Assembly (NCBI RefSeq): GCF_036884655.1
Contig: NC_088340.1
Location: 29,762,501-29,826,500, forward strand
From: Musa acuminata AAA Group
Lineage: Eukaryota; Streptophyta; Magnoliopsida; Zingiberales; Musaceae
Direction: 5' to 3'
Length of the DNA stretch: 64,000 nucleotides
The notes under the pieces were generated by a model, which worked only from the letters and a program-made list of their open reading frames with translations, was not told where the DNA came from and did not search any database. Both the position numbers and the translations under genes were made by a program. Of this stretch, positions 10,321 to 19,995 are shown piece after piece; position 1 is the first letter of the stretch, and the number at the start of each line of letters is the position of its first letter.

Positions 10321-10960
10321 CCGCTCAGGCGGGCAGGCCGCGCTGAGGTGGGCTCGGCCGTCTATGGCCGAGGGATATGGCAAAAAGCCGGGGGACTCGA
10401 TTCAGTCGGGCAGACCGCGCTGAGGTGCATCTCGGCGGTGCGGCCAAGGGACACCGCTCAGGCGGGCAGACCGCGCTGAGGTGAACTCGGGAGCGTATGG
10501 CCGAGAAGCTCGGCGCAGGCAGGCTGCGGCCGAGGGACGTGACCCAGGTGGGCAAGCCGCCCTGAGATGGACTTGGCAATGAATATGGCCGAGGAGCTCG
10601 GCGCAGGCAGGTTGGACGCGCGGACGTGTCTCGGGGAGTATGGAGCCGAGGGGCACGATGCAGGCGGGCTGGCGGCGCTGGTGTGTCTCGGGAACATGGA
10701 GCCAAGGAGCACGACGCAGGCGGGCTGGCGGCGCTGGTGTGTCTCGGGAACATGGAGCCAAGGAGCACGACGCAGGCGGGCTGGCGGCGTAAGTGTGGTC
10801 TCGGGCATTACGCGACCGAGGATCACGACGCAGGCGGGCAGATCGCGCAGGCGTGGTCGCGAGGGCCATGTGGCCGAGTAGCATGACGCAGGCGGACAGA
10901 CCGCGCAAGCGTGATCGCGAGGGTCATGCGGCCGAGTAGCACAACGCAAGTGGTCAGACC
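10321..10960. repeat. Transitional GC-rich repeats of LARD H, including 56-bp units
   Basis: First comes a looser array around GGCGGGCAGACCGCGCTGAGG (about 10330-10560). Then 56-bp units with GCCAAGGAGCACGACGCAGG at 10701 and 10757. Then units ending GGCCGAGTAGCA. All share the CAGGCGGGC core of array 1, so they are probably degenerate or recombined forms of it. Confidence 0.8.
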
Positions 10961-11850
10961 GTGCATGGGGCCGAGGCAGCAGGCTGCGTCGTCAGCCGAG
11001 CAGCTGAGGCGGGCGGTCGCGCATGGGGCCGAGGAGTCGAGGCAGCGGGCTGCACCGTCAGCCGGGCAGTTGAGGCGGGCGGCCGCGCATGGGGCCGAGG
11101 CAGCACGTTGCGCCGTCAGCCGAGGAGCTGACGCGAGCTGGCCGCGCATGGGGCCGAGGCAGCAAGCTGCGCTGTCAGTCGAGCAACTAAGGCGGGCGGC
11201 TGCGCATGGGGCCGAGGAGTCAAGGCAGCGGGCTGCACCGTCAACCGGGCAACTGAGGCGAGCGGCCGCGCATGGGGCCGAGGCAGCAAGCTGCTTGCTG
11301 CGCATGGGGCTGAGGGGCCGAGGCAGCGTGGGGCCGAGGCAGTGTGTTGGCCGCGCACGGGGCCGAGGCGCGCGGGCTGGCCGCGCGCGTGGGGCCGAGG
11401 CAGCAAGCTGCGCTGTCAGCCGAGCAATTGAGGCGGGCGGCTGCGCATGGGGCCGAGGAGTCAAGGCAGCGAGCTGCACTGTCAGCCGGGCAGCTGAGGC
11501 GGGCGACCGCGCATGGGGCCGAGGCAGCAGGTTGCGCCGTCAGCCGAGGAGCTGACGCGGGCTGGCCGCGCATGGGGCCGAGGCAGCAAGCTGCGCTGTC
11601 AGCCGAGCAACTGAGGCGGGCGGCTGCGCATGGGGCCGAGGAGTCAAGGCAGCGGGCTGCACCGTCAGCCGGGCAGCTGAGGCGGGCGACCACGCATGGG
11701 GCCGAGGCAGCAAGCTGCTTGCTGCGCATGGGGCCGAGGCAGCATGGGGCCGAGGGGCCGAGGCAGCGTGTTGGCTGCGCACGGGGCCGAGGGGCTGAGG
11801 CGCGCGGGCTGGCCGCGCGAGTGGGGCCGAGTGGCCGAGGCGCGTGGGGC
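10961..11850. repeat. Tandem array 2 of LARD H: 58/66/59-bp units in a 183-bp trimer
   Basis: The unit start GCATGGGGCCGAGG occurs at 10963, 11021, 11087, 11146, 11204 and 11270 and continues to about 11850. Spacing is 58, 66, 59, then 58, 66, so three unit types form a higher-order repeat of about 183 bp. Near 11290-11400 and 11710-11850 the array becomes short GGGGCCGAGG units. Confidence 0.9.
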
Positions 11851-11946
11851 CGAGGAGCCGAGACCAGCCCCAGAAGTCACTGCTGCTGGTGCAGGTCGGC
11901 TACAGTGGAGCAACCAAGGAGTAGGCTAATGTACCGTCATTCCGGG

Positions 11947-12505
11947 CCCTCCTTCTAGCGCCAAAATATTGCGGGGGGCAATTGTTTAAGCCGTGGCCTC
12001 GGGGCCGTCGCGGCTTGGTTCGGGTCCAGAAGTGGGGGGATCTCGGGCGGCGTCCCTCGGGGTCTCCCGGCGGCCGAGCACGGGGGTTCGGGTCGGGAGG
12101 AAGCTCCGCCGCAGCGTCGGGAAGGGGTGATCCCGTCCTTCGCACCTGCACACAGGTCGGGCCGGGAGCTCGGCCCGACCCCTTGAACGATCAAGTCAGC
12201 GATGTGGAGGGGATTTCAAGAGAAGAAGTGTTTTGGAGTGTGTCCCCGTAGGGGTTGTGCGTATCCCCTCCCTCTCTCCTTTAGTATGCAAGGGTATTTA
12301 TAGGGAAGCTTACTGTGCTTGAGCTGCTCGCTTGTAGGGGGCAGGCTGGTACTCCTGATAGTAGCAATGGCGTAGCGTGTTGGATTTGGCTTTTGCAGGA
12401 TATTAATGTGCCTCGGTCAGCGTTCTGATCAATTTCGAGGTGCGTGACGTCATCTGGAGCAGCTGACATTGTCCTAAGACTGATTGCCATTTTTACCCTT
12501 ATCAT
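11947..12505 (-). repeat. 5' LTR and primer site of LARD H
   Basis: LTR 11968-12505 (538 bp). A TATA box reads CTATAAATACCC on the minus strand (about 12292-12303). The primer site lies at 11947-11966. This is the promoter-bearing end. Confidence 0.9.
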
Positions 12506-12510
12506 AAACT

Positions 12511-12749
12511 GTAAAGAGTAGGCAAAATAATGAGAAGAGAGGGAAGATTTTAGATTTTACTTTATGGAGAATTTCTTGGAAGATGGAGAGCTTGGACCAA
12601 CAAGAATCCCTCTCTAAGGCTTCTAAAGGTTGGAATGAGGATTTAGAGAGGTTGTGGGAGAGCTTGAGCCAGTTTCTCACGGGTTGGGGGCGGTGTCACT
12701 GCCGGCCCTAACCCTTCGGCTTATAAAGGGGCCCTCGGGCGGTGCCACC
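12511..12749 (-). promoter_or_regulatory. Likely promoter and 5' leader of gene T, displaced by LARD H
   Basis: On the minus strand this reads toward gene T: a dyad motif (GGTGGCACCGCCC), a TATA box in CCTTTATAAGCCG (about 12717-12729), a second dyad-like GGCAGTGACACCGCC, then a pyrimidine-rich leader. Without LARD H the ATG of T would lie about 30 bp beyond 12511, some 210 bp from the TATA box. Promoter role is inferred from layout. Confidence 0.5.
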
Positions 12750-13241
12750 TGTAACATCCCATTAGTCCCACATCGGAAGTGGGCAATGTGTATGATTAGC
12801 TTATAAGGGCCTGATGAGTGTACTACGTTAACTCCCGCTTAAGCATTTTGGTCAGTGATTGAAAGACCAAAATGGAGTTATTGGCTAGTTGGGAAACTTA
12901 GCATTTGGGTAGGGTGAGAGGGCTTAAGTAAGAAAGGGCTACCCATAGATGGAGTCGAGAACTCATAACGGCTTGGAGCCACCACTGAGTTAAACCTCAC
13001 ATGCACTATGCTAGGGTTCGATCTGGGTTATGTCGGGCCTTGACGAGGATGTCAAGCTAATTGAGTTGGGGATATTGTAACATCCCATTAGTCCCACATC
13101 AGAAGTGAGCAATGTGTATGATTAGCTTATAAGGGCCTAATGAGTGTACTATGTTAATTTCTGCTTAAGCATTTTGGTCCGCGGTTGAAGGACCAAAATG
13201 GAGTTATTGGCCAGTTGGCTCATTAGACTCGGGTCGTGACA
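12750..13241 (+). mobile_element. TRIM-like miniature LTR element
   Basis: 492-bp element with a perfect 5-bp target duplication CCACC (12745-12749 and 13242-13246). Direct repeats start TGTAACATCCCATTAGTCCC at 12750 and 13076. The second is 166 bp and ends GGGTCGTGACA. The first matches for about 140 bp and then diverges, so its end and the primer site seem lost. The short interior has no reading frame; GAGTTGGGGAT before the second repeat is a possible polypurine tract. It landed inside a dyad motif, splitting GGCGGTGCCACC from GC. Confidence 0.85.
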
Positions 13242-13246
13242 CCACC

Positions 13247-13415
13247 GCTTGGCGCCCGAGCGCTCAGGCGGCACTCAAGATAGGTTAAGATATTGATATT
13301 GGGTTGTACTTTAATATATCATTTGGAATCGAAAGAGAAGGATGAAATCAAATCTACAAAAGAACGGAACAAGGATGAGACATTTTTCGGAAAGTATATT
13401 CAAACAAGCTTATTT
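13247..13415 (-). other. Junction between copia C pol and the inserted T block
   Basis: No gene seen. The left part continues the GC-rich upstream region of T (GCTTGGCGCCCGAGCGCTC). The right part, from about 13290, is AT-rich and follows C's pol stop, so it is probably the start of C's 3' non-coding region. The exact junction is not visible. Confidence 0.4.
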
Positions 13416-14165
13416 TTAAAGACAATTTAACATTCCTAGTTCCCTTCTAATGAATTCAAATTGGTCTTCATTTAAAGCTTTTGTAAAAATGTCTACTAAT
13501 TGATGCTTTGTGTCAATAAATTCTAGAACGACATTTTTGTTAAGGACATGATCGCGTATGAAATGATGCCTAATATCGATATGCTTAGTTCTAGATTGCT
13601 GAATTGGATTTTTGGAAAGACATATGACACTTGTATTATCACATTTTATAGGAATGTTTTTCAAGTGAATTTCATAGTCTTCTAATGTATTTTTCATCCA
13701 AATAACTTGTGCACAGCATGCACTTGTAGCAATGTATTCGGCTTCTACCGTAGATAGTGCAATTGAATTTTGTTTCTTGGAAGTCCAAGAAACAAGTGCA
13801 TGTCCTAAAAATTGGCATGTTCCAGATGTACTTTTTCTATCTATCCTGCATCCGCCAAAATCAGCATCTGCATAAGCTATTAAATCGAATTTATCAGATT
13901 TTGGATACAACAATCTTAAATTTGGAGTTTCTTTAAGATATCTAAATATTCTTTTAACACTCTTAAGATGAGATAATTTAGGATTAGATTGAAATCTAGT
14001 ACAAAGTCCTACACTAAACATGATATCCGGTCTAGTCGTGATGAGGAAAAGTAGACTACCTATCATTCCCCTATATGTTTTTTGATCAAAATTTTCACTA
14101 TTTTCATCCATATCTAACTTAGTCGAAGTACTCATAGGGGTATTTATTACTTTTGAATTATTCAT
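13416..14165 (-). pseudogene. Copia C RNase H and C-terminal RT connection
   Basis: Open for 249 codons. It starts in the RT-RNase H linker (INTPMSTSTKLDMDEN), then YRGMIGSLLFL and TRPDIMFSVGL. RNase H follows with the expected acids: AYADADFGGC, STVEAEYIA, CDNTSVICL and a final HSRTKHIDIRHHF-type block (here QQSRTKHID). It ends near FEFIRRELGML at the natural copia stop. The stop at 14171 between this and RT (14172-15521) is the main break. It would remove the RNA strand of the RNA-DNA hybrid. Confidence 0.93.
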
Positions 14166-14171
14166 GTTAAA

Positions 14172-15521
14172 TCATTTTAACAATTCTAATGTATATTTAG
14201 ATTGGTTAAGAAATATACCATCACTAAGTTGTTTGATTTGTAATCCTAAAAAGAAGGTTAATTCACCCATTAAACTCATTTCAAATTCATGACTCATACA
14301 TTTGGCAAATGATTCACATAGCGATTCATCCGAAGAACCAAAAATAATATCATCAACATAAATTTGCACAATAAGAAAATTGTTTTCAAAGTATTTGATA
14401 AATAATGTAGTATCAACCTTGCCTTTGGTAAAATTATTTAAAATAAGAAAGGAACTAAGCCTTTCATACCAAGTTCTACGAGCTTGTTTTAAGCCATATA
14501 GAGCCTTAGTCAATTTGAATACATGATTCGGAAGAAGAGAGTTTTCAAATCCGGGAGGTTGTTCGACATATACTTCTTTGGAAAGAAAACCATTCAAGAA
14601 GGCACTTTTGACATCCATTTGAAATAGTTTAAAATTATTACTACTAGTATAGGCAAGGAGCATTCTAATGACTTCTAATCTTACCACAGGAGCGAAGGTT
14701 TCTTCGTAGTCGATACCTTCTTCTTGGTTAAAACCTTTGGCCACTAATCTAGCCTTGTTTCTAACCACGATACCGCATTCGTCTTGCTTGTTTCTAAAGA
14801 CCCATTTAGTACCAATGACTAAATGGTCACTAGGTCTAGGAACAAGCTTCCATGCCTCATTCCTCTCAAATTGGTTCAATTCCTCTTGCATTGCAATGAC
14901 CCAAAAATCATCTTTTAAGGCCTCGTCAATGCATTTAGGTTCGATTTGAGAAAGGAAGGCGGCGTTAGCACAAAAATTCTTGAAAGAAGAACGAGTTTGA
15001 ACCCCTTTTGATGTATCTCCTATAATTAGCTCCTTTGGATGAGCATCTATATACTTCCATTCCTTGGGTAAGGAAATTTCGGAAGAAGATGCATCCAAGT
15101 TGCTATTTTGAGGAGGGGGTTCATTTAAATTCAAATTATCAAAACCAAAATCATCATCAAAATCATTTTTCTTTAAATCAGAAATTTTATTAAAAACTAC
15201 ATGAATAGACTCTTCTATAACTAAGGTTCTCTTGTTAAAAACATAAAAAGCCTTAGAAACGGAAGAGTAACCAAGAAAGATGCCTTCATCGGATTTAGCA
15301 TCAAATTTTCCTAAGGCATCCTTTTCATTCAAAATAAAGCATTTGCAACCGAAAACTTTAAAATAATAAACATTTGGTTTTTTGTTATTCCATAATTCAT
15401 AGGGAGTTTTTGATGAAGACGGTCTTATTAGAACCCTATTCATGATGTAGCAAGCCGTATTCACGGCTTCGGCCCAAAAATACTTGGGTAGACTATATTC
15501 ATTTAACATAGTTCTTGCCAT
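14172..15521 (-). pseudogene. Copia C integrase C-terminus and reverse transcriptase
   Basis: A 449-codon open stretch. Residues 1-100 are the end of integrase ([20 protein letters not shown], then [11 protein letters not shown] and [20 protein letters not shown]). Residues 100-200 are an acidic linker. RT then follows: [31 protein letters not shown], the catalytic Asp in [11 protein letters not shown] (about residue 303) and YVDDIIFGS (388-391). The RT domain itself is undamaged, but it is fused to a broken integrase upstream and ended by a stop before RNase [18 protein letters not shown] is the site that corresponds to B's insertion point in copia A. Confidence 0.95.
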
Positions 15522-15899
15522 TTCTTGTAGGTTTCTATTTTTTCTTTCAACTACTCCATTTTGTTCAGGATTTCTTGGAGTGGAGAAGTTGTGATTGTAT
15601 CCATTAACTTCACAAAGATTTTAGAAATCACAGTTTTGAAATTCGCCACCGTGATCACTCTAAATTGATGAAATCATGAAGCCTTTTTCGTTTTGAGTGA
15701 GTTTACAAAATTTAGAGAAACACTTGAAACAATCACTTTTGTGAACTAAGAAATAGGTCCAAGTGTACCTAGTATAGTCATCCACAATTACAAAAGCATA
15801 TTTGCTTCCTCCTAGAATTGTCGTGTCAATTGGTCTAAATAAGTCCAAATGGATCAATTGTAATGGTCTAGTGGTGCTAATTTGATTTTTTGGTTTCAA
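15522..15899 (-). pseudogene. Copia C integrase catalytic core
   Basis: Ty1/copia integrase core (rve type). The first catalytic Asp is in IHLDLFRP, the second in SDHGGEFQ, the Glu in NGVVERKNR. Codons between are conserved (KYAFVIVDDYTRYTWTYF). A TAG at 15660-15662 sits directly before SDHGGEF, and a TAA follows shortly after in CDF-stop-NLC. Copia B has TGA at the very same codon before SDHGGEF. The enzyme would insert element DNA into chromosomes. Confidence 0.9.
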
Positions 15900-15911
15900 A
15901 CTAGTTTTTAT

Positions 15912-16440
15912 TTATTTACCTAGTTGACATGCATCGCATACTTTGTCCTTAATAAACTTCATATTTGGATTCCCTCGTACTAATTCTCTAGATAAGATCT
16001 TGGATATTAGTTTCATGCTTGCATGGCCTAATCTCCTATGCCAAAGCCAAGCATCATCATTTAGAGCAAAGAAGCACATTTCATTACTTAGTTCATCAAG
16101 ATTGATGGTGTAGACATTATTTTGTTTTAATGCAATCATAGTCATGTTATTGTTTGGTTTTTCAATAATACACATATTTGATTCAAATCTAACAATATAA
16201 CATTTATCGCATAATTGACTAATACTCAAGAGATTATATTTCAATCCATCAACTAGTAATACATCATCAATAGAAAAACTTAATTTGTTACCTATGGTTC
16301 TCTTGCCAATGATTTTGCCTTTGTTGTTGTCTTTGAAGGTGACGTACCCTTCTTCTTTGCTAGTGAGCATAGAGAAATGAGATGGATTTCCAGTCATATG
16401 TCTTGAGCATCCACTATCGAGATACCATCTCTTGCTCCTA
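15912..16440 (-). pseudogene. Copia C protease and integrase zinc-binding (GAG-pre-integrase) region
   Basis: The aspartic protease motif LDSGCSRHMTG lies at about 16380-16425, followed by GYVTFKDNNKGKIIGK and SIDDVLLVDGLKYNLLSISQ. At the low end is the integrase zinc finger WHRRLGHASMKLISK ... CDACQLGK. A stop at 15909-15914 separates it from the integrase core. Order and spacing are normal for copia. Confidence 0.9.
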
Positions 16441-16562
16441 GCTTGTGGGTTTGTCTACAAAAAAAGATGATTTTTAGGTACCCATTTGATTTTGGGTGCC
16501 TCAAAAATTGATCCACTAGTTTTGTTATTCATTATTGAATTATTTATAGTTCCTTTAGGAAC

Positions 16563-17328
16563 CTATATTAATTTATGTAGACTAATTTTTCTAAACGGAT
16601 ATTTGTAGATAATATGTCCGAATTTGCAACAAAAGTTGCATTTCATATAAGATGAAATATGCAATGTAGGTCCTTTTATGAAAGTGGTAGGATTTTGACG
16701 TGATCTTTTTACAAATCCAATTCCACTTCTATTTGCGACATGACTCTTGTTTGCGAGGATCATGTCTAATCCTTTGCTACCGACCTTAAACTTATTTAAG
16801 GTTTCTTTAAGTAGCAAATTTTTATTTTTTATTGCTTCTAAATGCTCACACTTAGAGCATGGAGGATTTTAAAGACTATCAAACTTATTTTGTAGTAAGA
16901 CATGCTCTTTCTTTAAGATATTTAACTTCTTACTAATAGTTCTACATTCATCAAATAATTCATGAAAAGCGATAGAGAGTTCTTCAAAAGATAAATCTTT
17001 ATTAATTAAATCATATACCTCTTCTCCTAAAGCCATTAGCGCGAAGTTTGCCTCCTCTTTGTTGCTAGCTTCTTCACTTTCGGAATCACTTGAATCGTCC
17101 CAAGTTGCTTTTAGAGCTTTCTTCTTCTTCCGTTGCTTCTTCTTGGCTTGGGGGCATTCATTTTTGAAATGCCCCGGCTTCTTGCATTCATAGCATATCA
17201 CTTGGTCCTTTTTATATTCAAGTCTGTTTTTGGTGTTATTTTTAAATTTATTCTTTCTTAAAATTTTTTTAAATTTTTATGTCATTTTCACTGTCTTCAT
17301 CACTTCATATTCCTTTCAAGTGATCTTC
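16563..17328 (-). pseudogene. Copia C gag C-terminal half with two zinc knuckles
   Basis: The first knuckle is complete, CYECKKPGHFKNEC (about 17160-17200), and an acidic region SDSESEEASNKEE follows. The frame to 16869 is open, then ends at a stop. 16563-16817 continues with a degenerate second knuckle, CNFCCKFGHIIYKYP, where the last Cys is lost. Copia B has the same arrangement at 19277-19995. Between 17202 and 17328 the lysine-rich linker has small frame breaks. Confidence 0.88.
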
Positions 17329-18009
17329 TTATGATGTGAGTGACATATCCTTCCTGTTCTTTGGAAGGGGGTTCTCAAGCTCGTCATGATCTTGACACGT
17401 CATTTCGTAGGTCATTAGAGACCCAATAAGTTCTTCAAGAGGGAATGTTTTAAGGTCCTTGGCCTCTTGAATGGCCGTAACATTTGGATCCCAACTTTTA
17501 GGAAGGGATCTTAAGATTGTATTTACTAGTTCAAAGTTAGAAAAATCTTTACCAAGAGCTTTGAGTCCATTGATGACATCCATGAAATGGGTGTACATGT
17601 CTCCGATGGACTCACTTGGTTTCATTCGGAAAAGTTCATAAGAGTGCACAAGGATGTTGATTTTGGATTCTTTCACTCGGTTAGTGCCTTCATGAGTAAC
17701 CTTAAGAGTTCTCCAAATATCAAAAGCCAAATAACAGATTGAAACACAATTAAACTTATTTTTATCTAGTGCACAAAACAAGGCATTCATAGCCCTTGCA
17801 TTTAAAGTAAAAACCTTCTTCTCCGATTCATTCCATTCGCTCATTAGAAGAGAAGATTTTTGAAATCCGTTTTCGACAATAGTCCAAAGCTCGAAATTCA
17901 TGGAAATGAGGAAGATCCTCATACGAGTCTTCCAATATGTGTAATCCGACCCATTAAACATAGGTGGACGTGTGATAGAATGGCCCTCATGCATGCCAGA
18001 GTAAGCCAT
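17329..18009 (-). pseudogene. Copia C gag, N-terminal capsid part
   Basis: 226 codons open from ATG at 18009, close behind the primer site. It begins MAYSGMHEGHSITRPP, then FNGSDYTYWKTRMRIFL, DIWRTLKVTHEGTNRVKESK and LRSLPKSWDPNVTAIQEAKD, the full plant copia gag core. It is the best-preserved gag in the window and gives the reference codons for stops in B and A. It ends after ELENPLPKNRKD, and the remainder of gag lies in another frame below 17328. Confidence 0.93.
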
Positions 18010-18044
18010 CTCTCTTGGGTATTAAACCAAATATGAGAGTGAGC

Positions 18045-18061
18045 CTTGCTCTGATACCAAT
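18045..18061 (-). other. Primer-binding site of copia C
   Basis: The minus strand reads ATTGGTATCAGAGCAAGG directly after the 5' LTR, an exact match to the usual Met-tRNA primer site TGGTATCAGAGC. Confidence 0.9.
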
Positions 18062-19271
18062 TGTTAGGATCGGAGCAGCACTAAGAGGGGGGTGGGGGGG
18101 GTGAATTAGTACAGCGGATTAAAACTTGTAAGTTCGAAAATGATTCCATAAAATGCAAGGAGATTTCGCTTTGATTGTAACTTGAGTAAAGTAAAAACCG
18201 GAAACTTGCTGTTGTGTAGATAACGATTGCAGAAAAGTAAGTACTCACACATTCAATGAATATGCTAATTTAAAGTGGTTCGGTCAAATGACCTACATCC
18301 ACTTGCGAAGCCTTCTTCAATGAGGCTCCCAACTTCCACTAGCAAATCTTTTTGAAGGGGAAGGACAAATACCCCTCTTACAACCTTTTACAAGTGATTC
18401 ACACTCTTACAATTTTTGAAGAGGAAGACGGAGGTGAACACTCAAGCAATTTAAGACATGACTCACTAAAGACTTTTCTAAGACCTTTATCTCAATCTAT
18501 TGCTTTCACAAAAGTTGTAATTTCAGCTGAGAATTGAGGGGTATTTATAGGCCCCAAGAGGATTCAAATTTGGGCTCCAAATTTTGAATTCTCTTGGGTT
18601 TCCGAGGCTGGCGGTGCCACCGCCTGTCATTGTCTGACACTGACAGTGTACTGGCGGTGCCACCGCTCAGTCTAGCGGTGCCACCACCTACACTTTTTCA
18701 GCTCACTGGTTGGGCTCCAAACTTGGCCCAAACCAGTCCGAACTCAGGTCCAATTAGTCCCTACTTGGGTTATAGGATTAACACCTAATCCTAACCCTAA
18801 TTAATATGCTAACTACGAATTTAAAGACATTTTCTAAGCTATTACAAAGTCCACAAGTCAAGACTTCTTCCGGTGAGCTTCCGACGAACTTCCGGCGGTC
18901 TTCCGATAAACTTTCGGAAACCATTCTGCAGACTCCCGGCAAGCTCCTAGACTTCACGATTTGATCTTGGCTAGTTCCGACGAGCTTCTTCGGTAAGCTA
19001 CGATCTTTCTCGGTGAGCTCCGCGAACTTCCGACATACCTTCCGGCGAGCTTCCAAAAATCCTTCGGCAAGCTCCCTACTCATTCTCGGCTAGTTCCGGC
19101 AACATTCCCGACGAATCTTCGAACTCTCAAACGTCCATCGAACTTGATTCCGGTATCCTTGCTTTATGTTTTCAGGCTATCATAGTTAATCCTGCACACT
19201 TAACTTCAATAATATGGATTAGATCAATTAACACATCAATTGATTTCATCATCAAAATCCGAGATTCAACA
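18062..19271 (-). repeat. 5' LTR of copia C
   Basis: 1210 bp; the minus strand starts TGTTGAATCTCGGATTTTG at 19271 and ends CCTAACA at 18062. It has dyad motifs GGCGGTGCCACCGCC at about 18610 and 18652 and the TATA box TATAAATACCCC at about 18538-18549. One dyad-motif block present in the 3' LTR (near 3985-4010) is deleted here, explaining most of the length difference. Confidence 0.93.
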
Positions 19272-19276
19272 TGAAT

Positions 19277-19995
19277 GTCCCCAAGTCAAGAAGCGGACAC
19301 CAAAGAAGAAGGCGCTCAAAGCAACATGGGATGACTCAAGCGCATCCGAAGAAGAGGAGCCAACCAACACCGAGCAAGTTGCTCACTATGCGCTAATGGC
19401 CATTGGAGATGAGGTAACAAGTCCAATTGATGCAAATTTATCATTTGATGAACTATTAGATGCTTTTCATGATTTATTTGATGAATGCAAAACAATTAGC
19501 AAAAAATATAAATTGTTAAAAAAGAAGCATGATTCTCTTGTTAGTAATTTTGATAAATTAAAAATTAAGTATAATGATAGTTTAGCTCCATGTATGAAAT
19601 GTTATGATTTAGAAATACTTCAAAAAGAAAACTTGCTACTTAAGGATACCTTGAAGAAATTTGAGGTTGGTAGCAAGTCCTTGAACATGCTCCTTACCAA
19701 TAAGAGTCACATTTATAAAAGAAGTGGAATCGAATTTGTGAGTAGCTCTCACCAAAATCCAACCACCTTTGTTAAAGGCTCTATCTTGCATATTTCACCC
19801 CGAAATAAATACAACGTTTGTTATAAACGTGGACATAAAGCTTATCATTGTCCATTTAAAAAGTGTAGTCCAAACAAATTGATTTGGGTATCTAAAGGAA
19901 CTGTAAAGAATTCCTTGCAATATGATGAGCAATTTAGATCGATTTTTGAGGCACCCAAGGTCAAATGGGTACCTAAAAATCATCCTCTTTTGTAG
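19277..19995 (+). pseudogene. Copia B gag, C-terminal part (part 2)
   Basis: Resumes B's first zinc knuckle after element C (CPQVKKRTPKKKALK), then the acidic stretch SSASEEEEPTN, a leucine- and lysine-rich coiled-coil-like region (FDECKTISKKYKLLKKKHD) and a second knuckle NVCYKRGHKAYHC with its first Cys changed to Tyr. It ends APKVKWVPKNHPLL, the usual end just before protease. About 239 codons are open, so this half of gag is better kept than the first. Confidence 0.92.

Larger units (their letters stand above)
9034..12505 (-). mobile_element. LARD H: non-coding LTR element with tandem-repeat interior
   Basis: Direct repeats of 539 and 538 bp bound a 2.4-kb interior with no gag or pol. 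A perfect 5-bp target duplication AAACT is at 9029-9033 and 12506-12510. Orientation is minus: next to the LTR at 11968 the minus strand reads TTTTGGCGCTAGAAGGAGGG, a primer site of the TTGGCGC type, and next to the other LTR it reads CAGGGGGGGAATA, a polypurine tract (about 9573-9588). The interior is several GC-rich tandem arrays. The LTRs look very similar, so insertion was fairly recent. It must rely on another element's proteins. It sits between gene T and T's apparent promoter. Confidence 0.9.
3368..19271 (-). mobile_element. Copia C, SIRE/Maximus-like LTR retrotransposon inside B's gag
   Basis: Minus-strand Ty1/copia element lying exactly between the two halves of B's first zinc knuckle. 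TGAAT at 3363-3367 and 19272-19276 is a perfect 5-bp target duplication. Its 5' LTR is 18062-19271, then primer site, gag, zinc knuckles, protease, integrase, RT and RNase H (down to 13416), a 3' non-coding region, and the 3' LTR 3368-4613. Between RNase H and the 3' region lies about 8 kb of later material: gypsy G3, gene T, LARD H and a TRIM. LTR lengths 1246 and 1210. Confidence 0.95.

Noticed and set aside
9690..11850. Regular repeats considered as a CRISPR array
   Set aside because: Units are contiguous with no unique spacers, lie in a plant LTR element, and no cas genes are present.
9690..11850. Centromeric or subtelomeric satellite
   Set aside because: The arrays are bounded by LTRs, primer site, polypurine tract and a target duplication, so they are the interior of a mobile element.
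9592..11958. Many long open frames on both strands with Arg/Ala/Gly-rich proteins
   Set aside because: They lie in GC-rich tandem repeats, overlap in several frames at once and repeat the same peptide units; no domain is seen.
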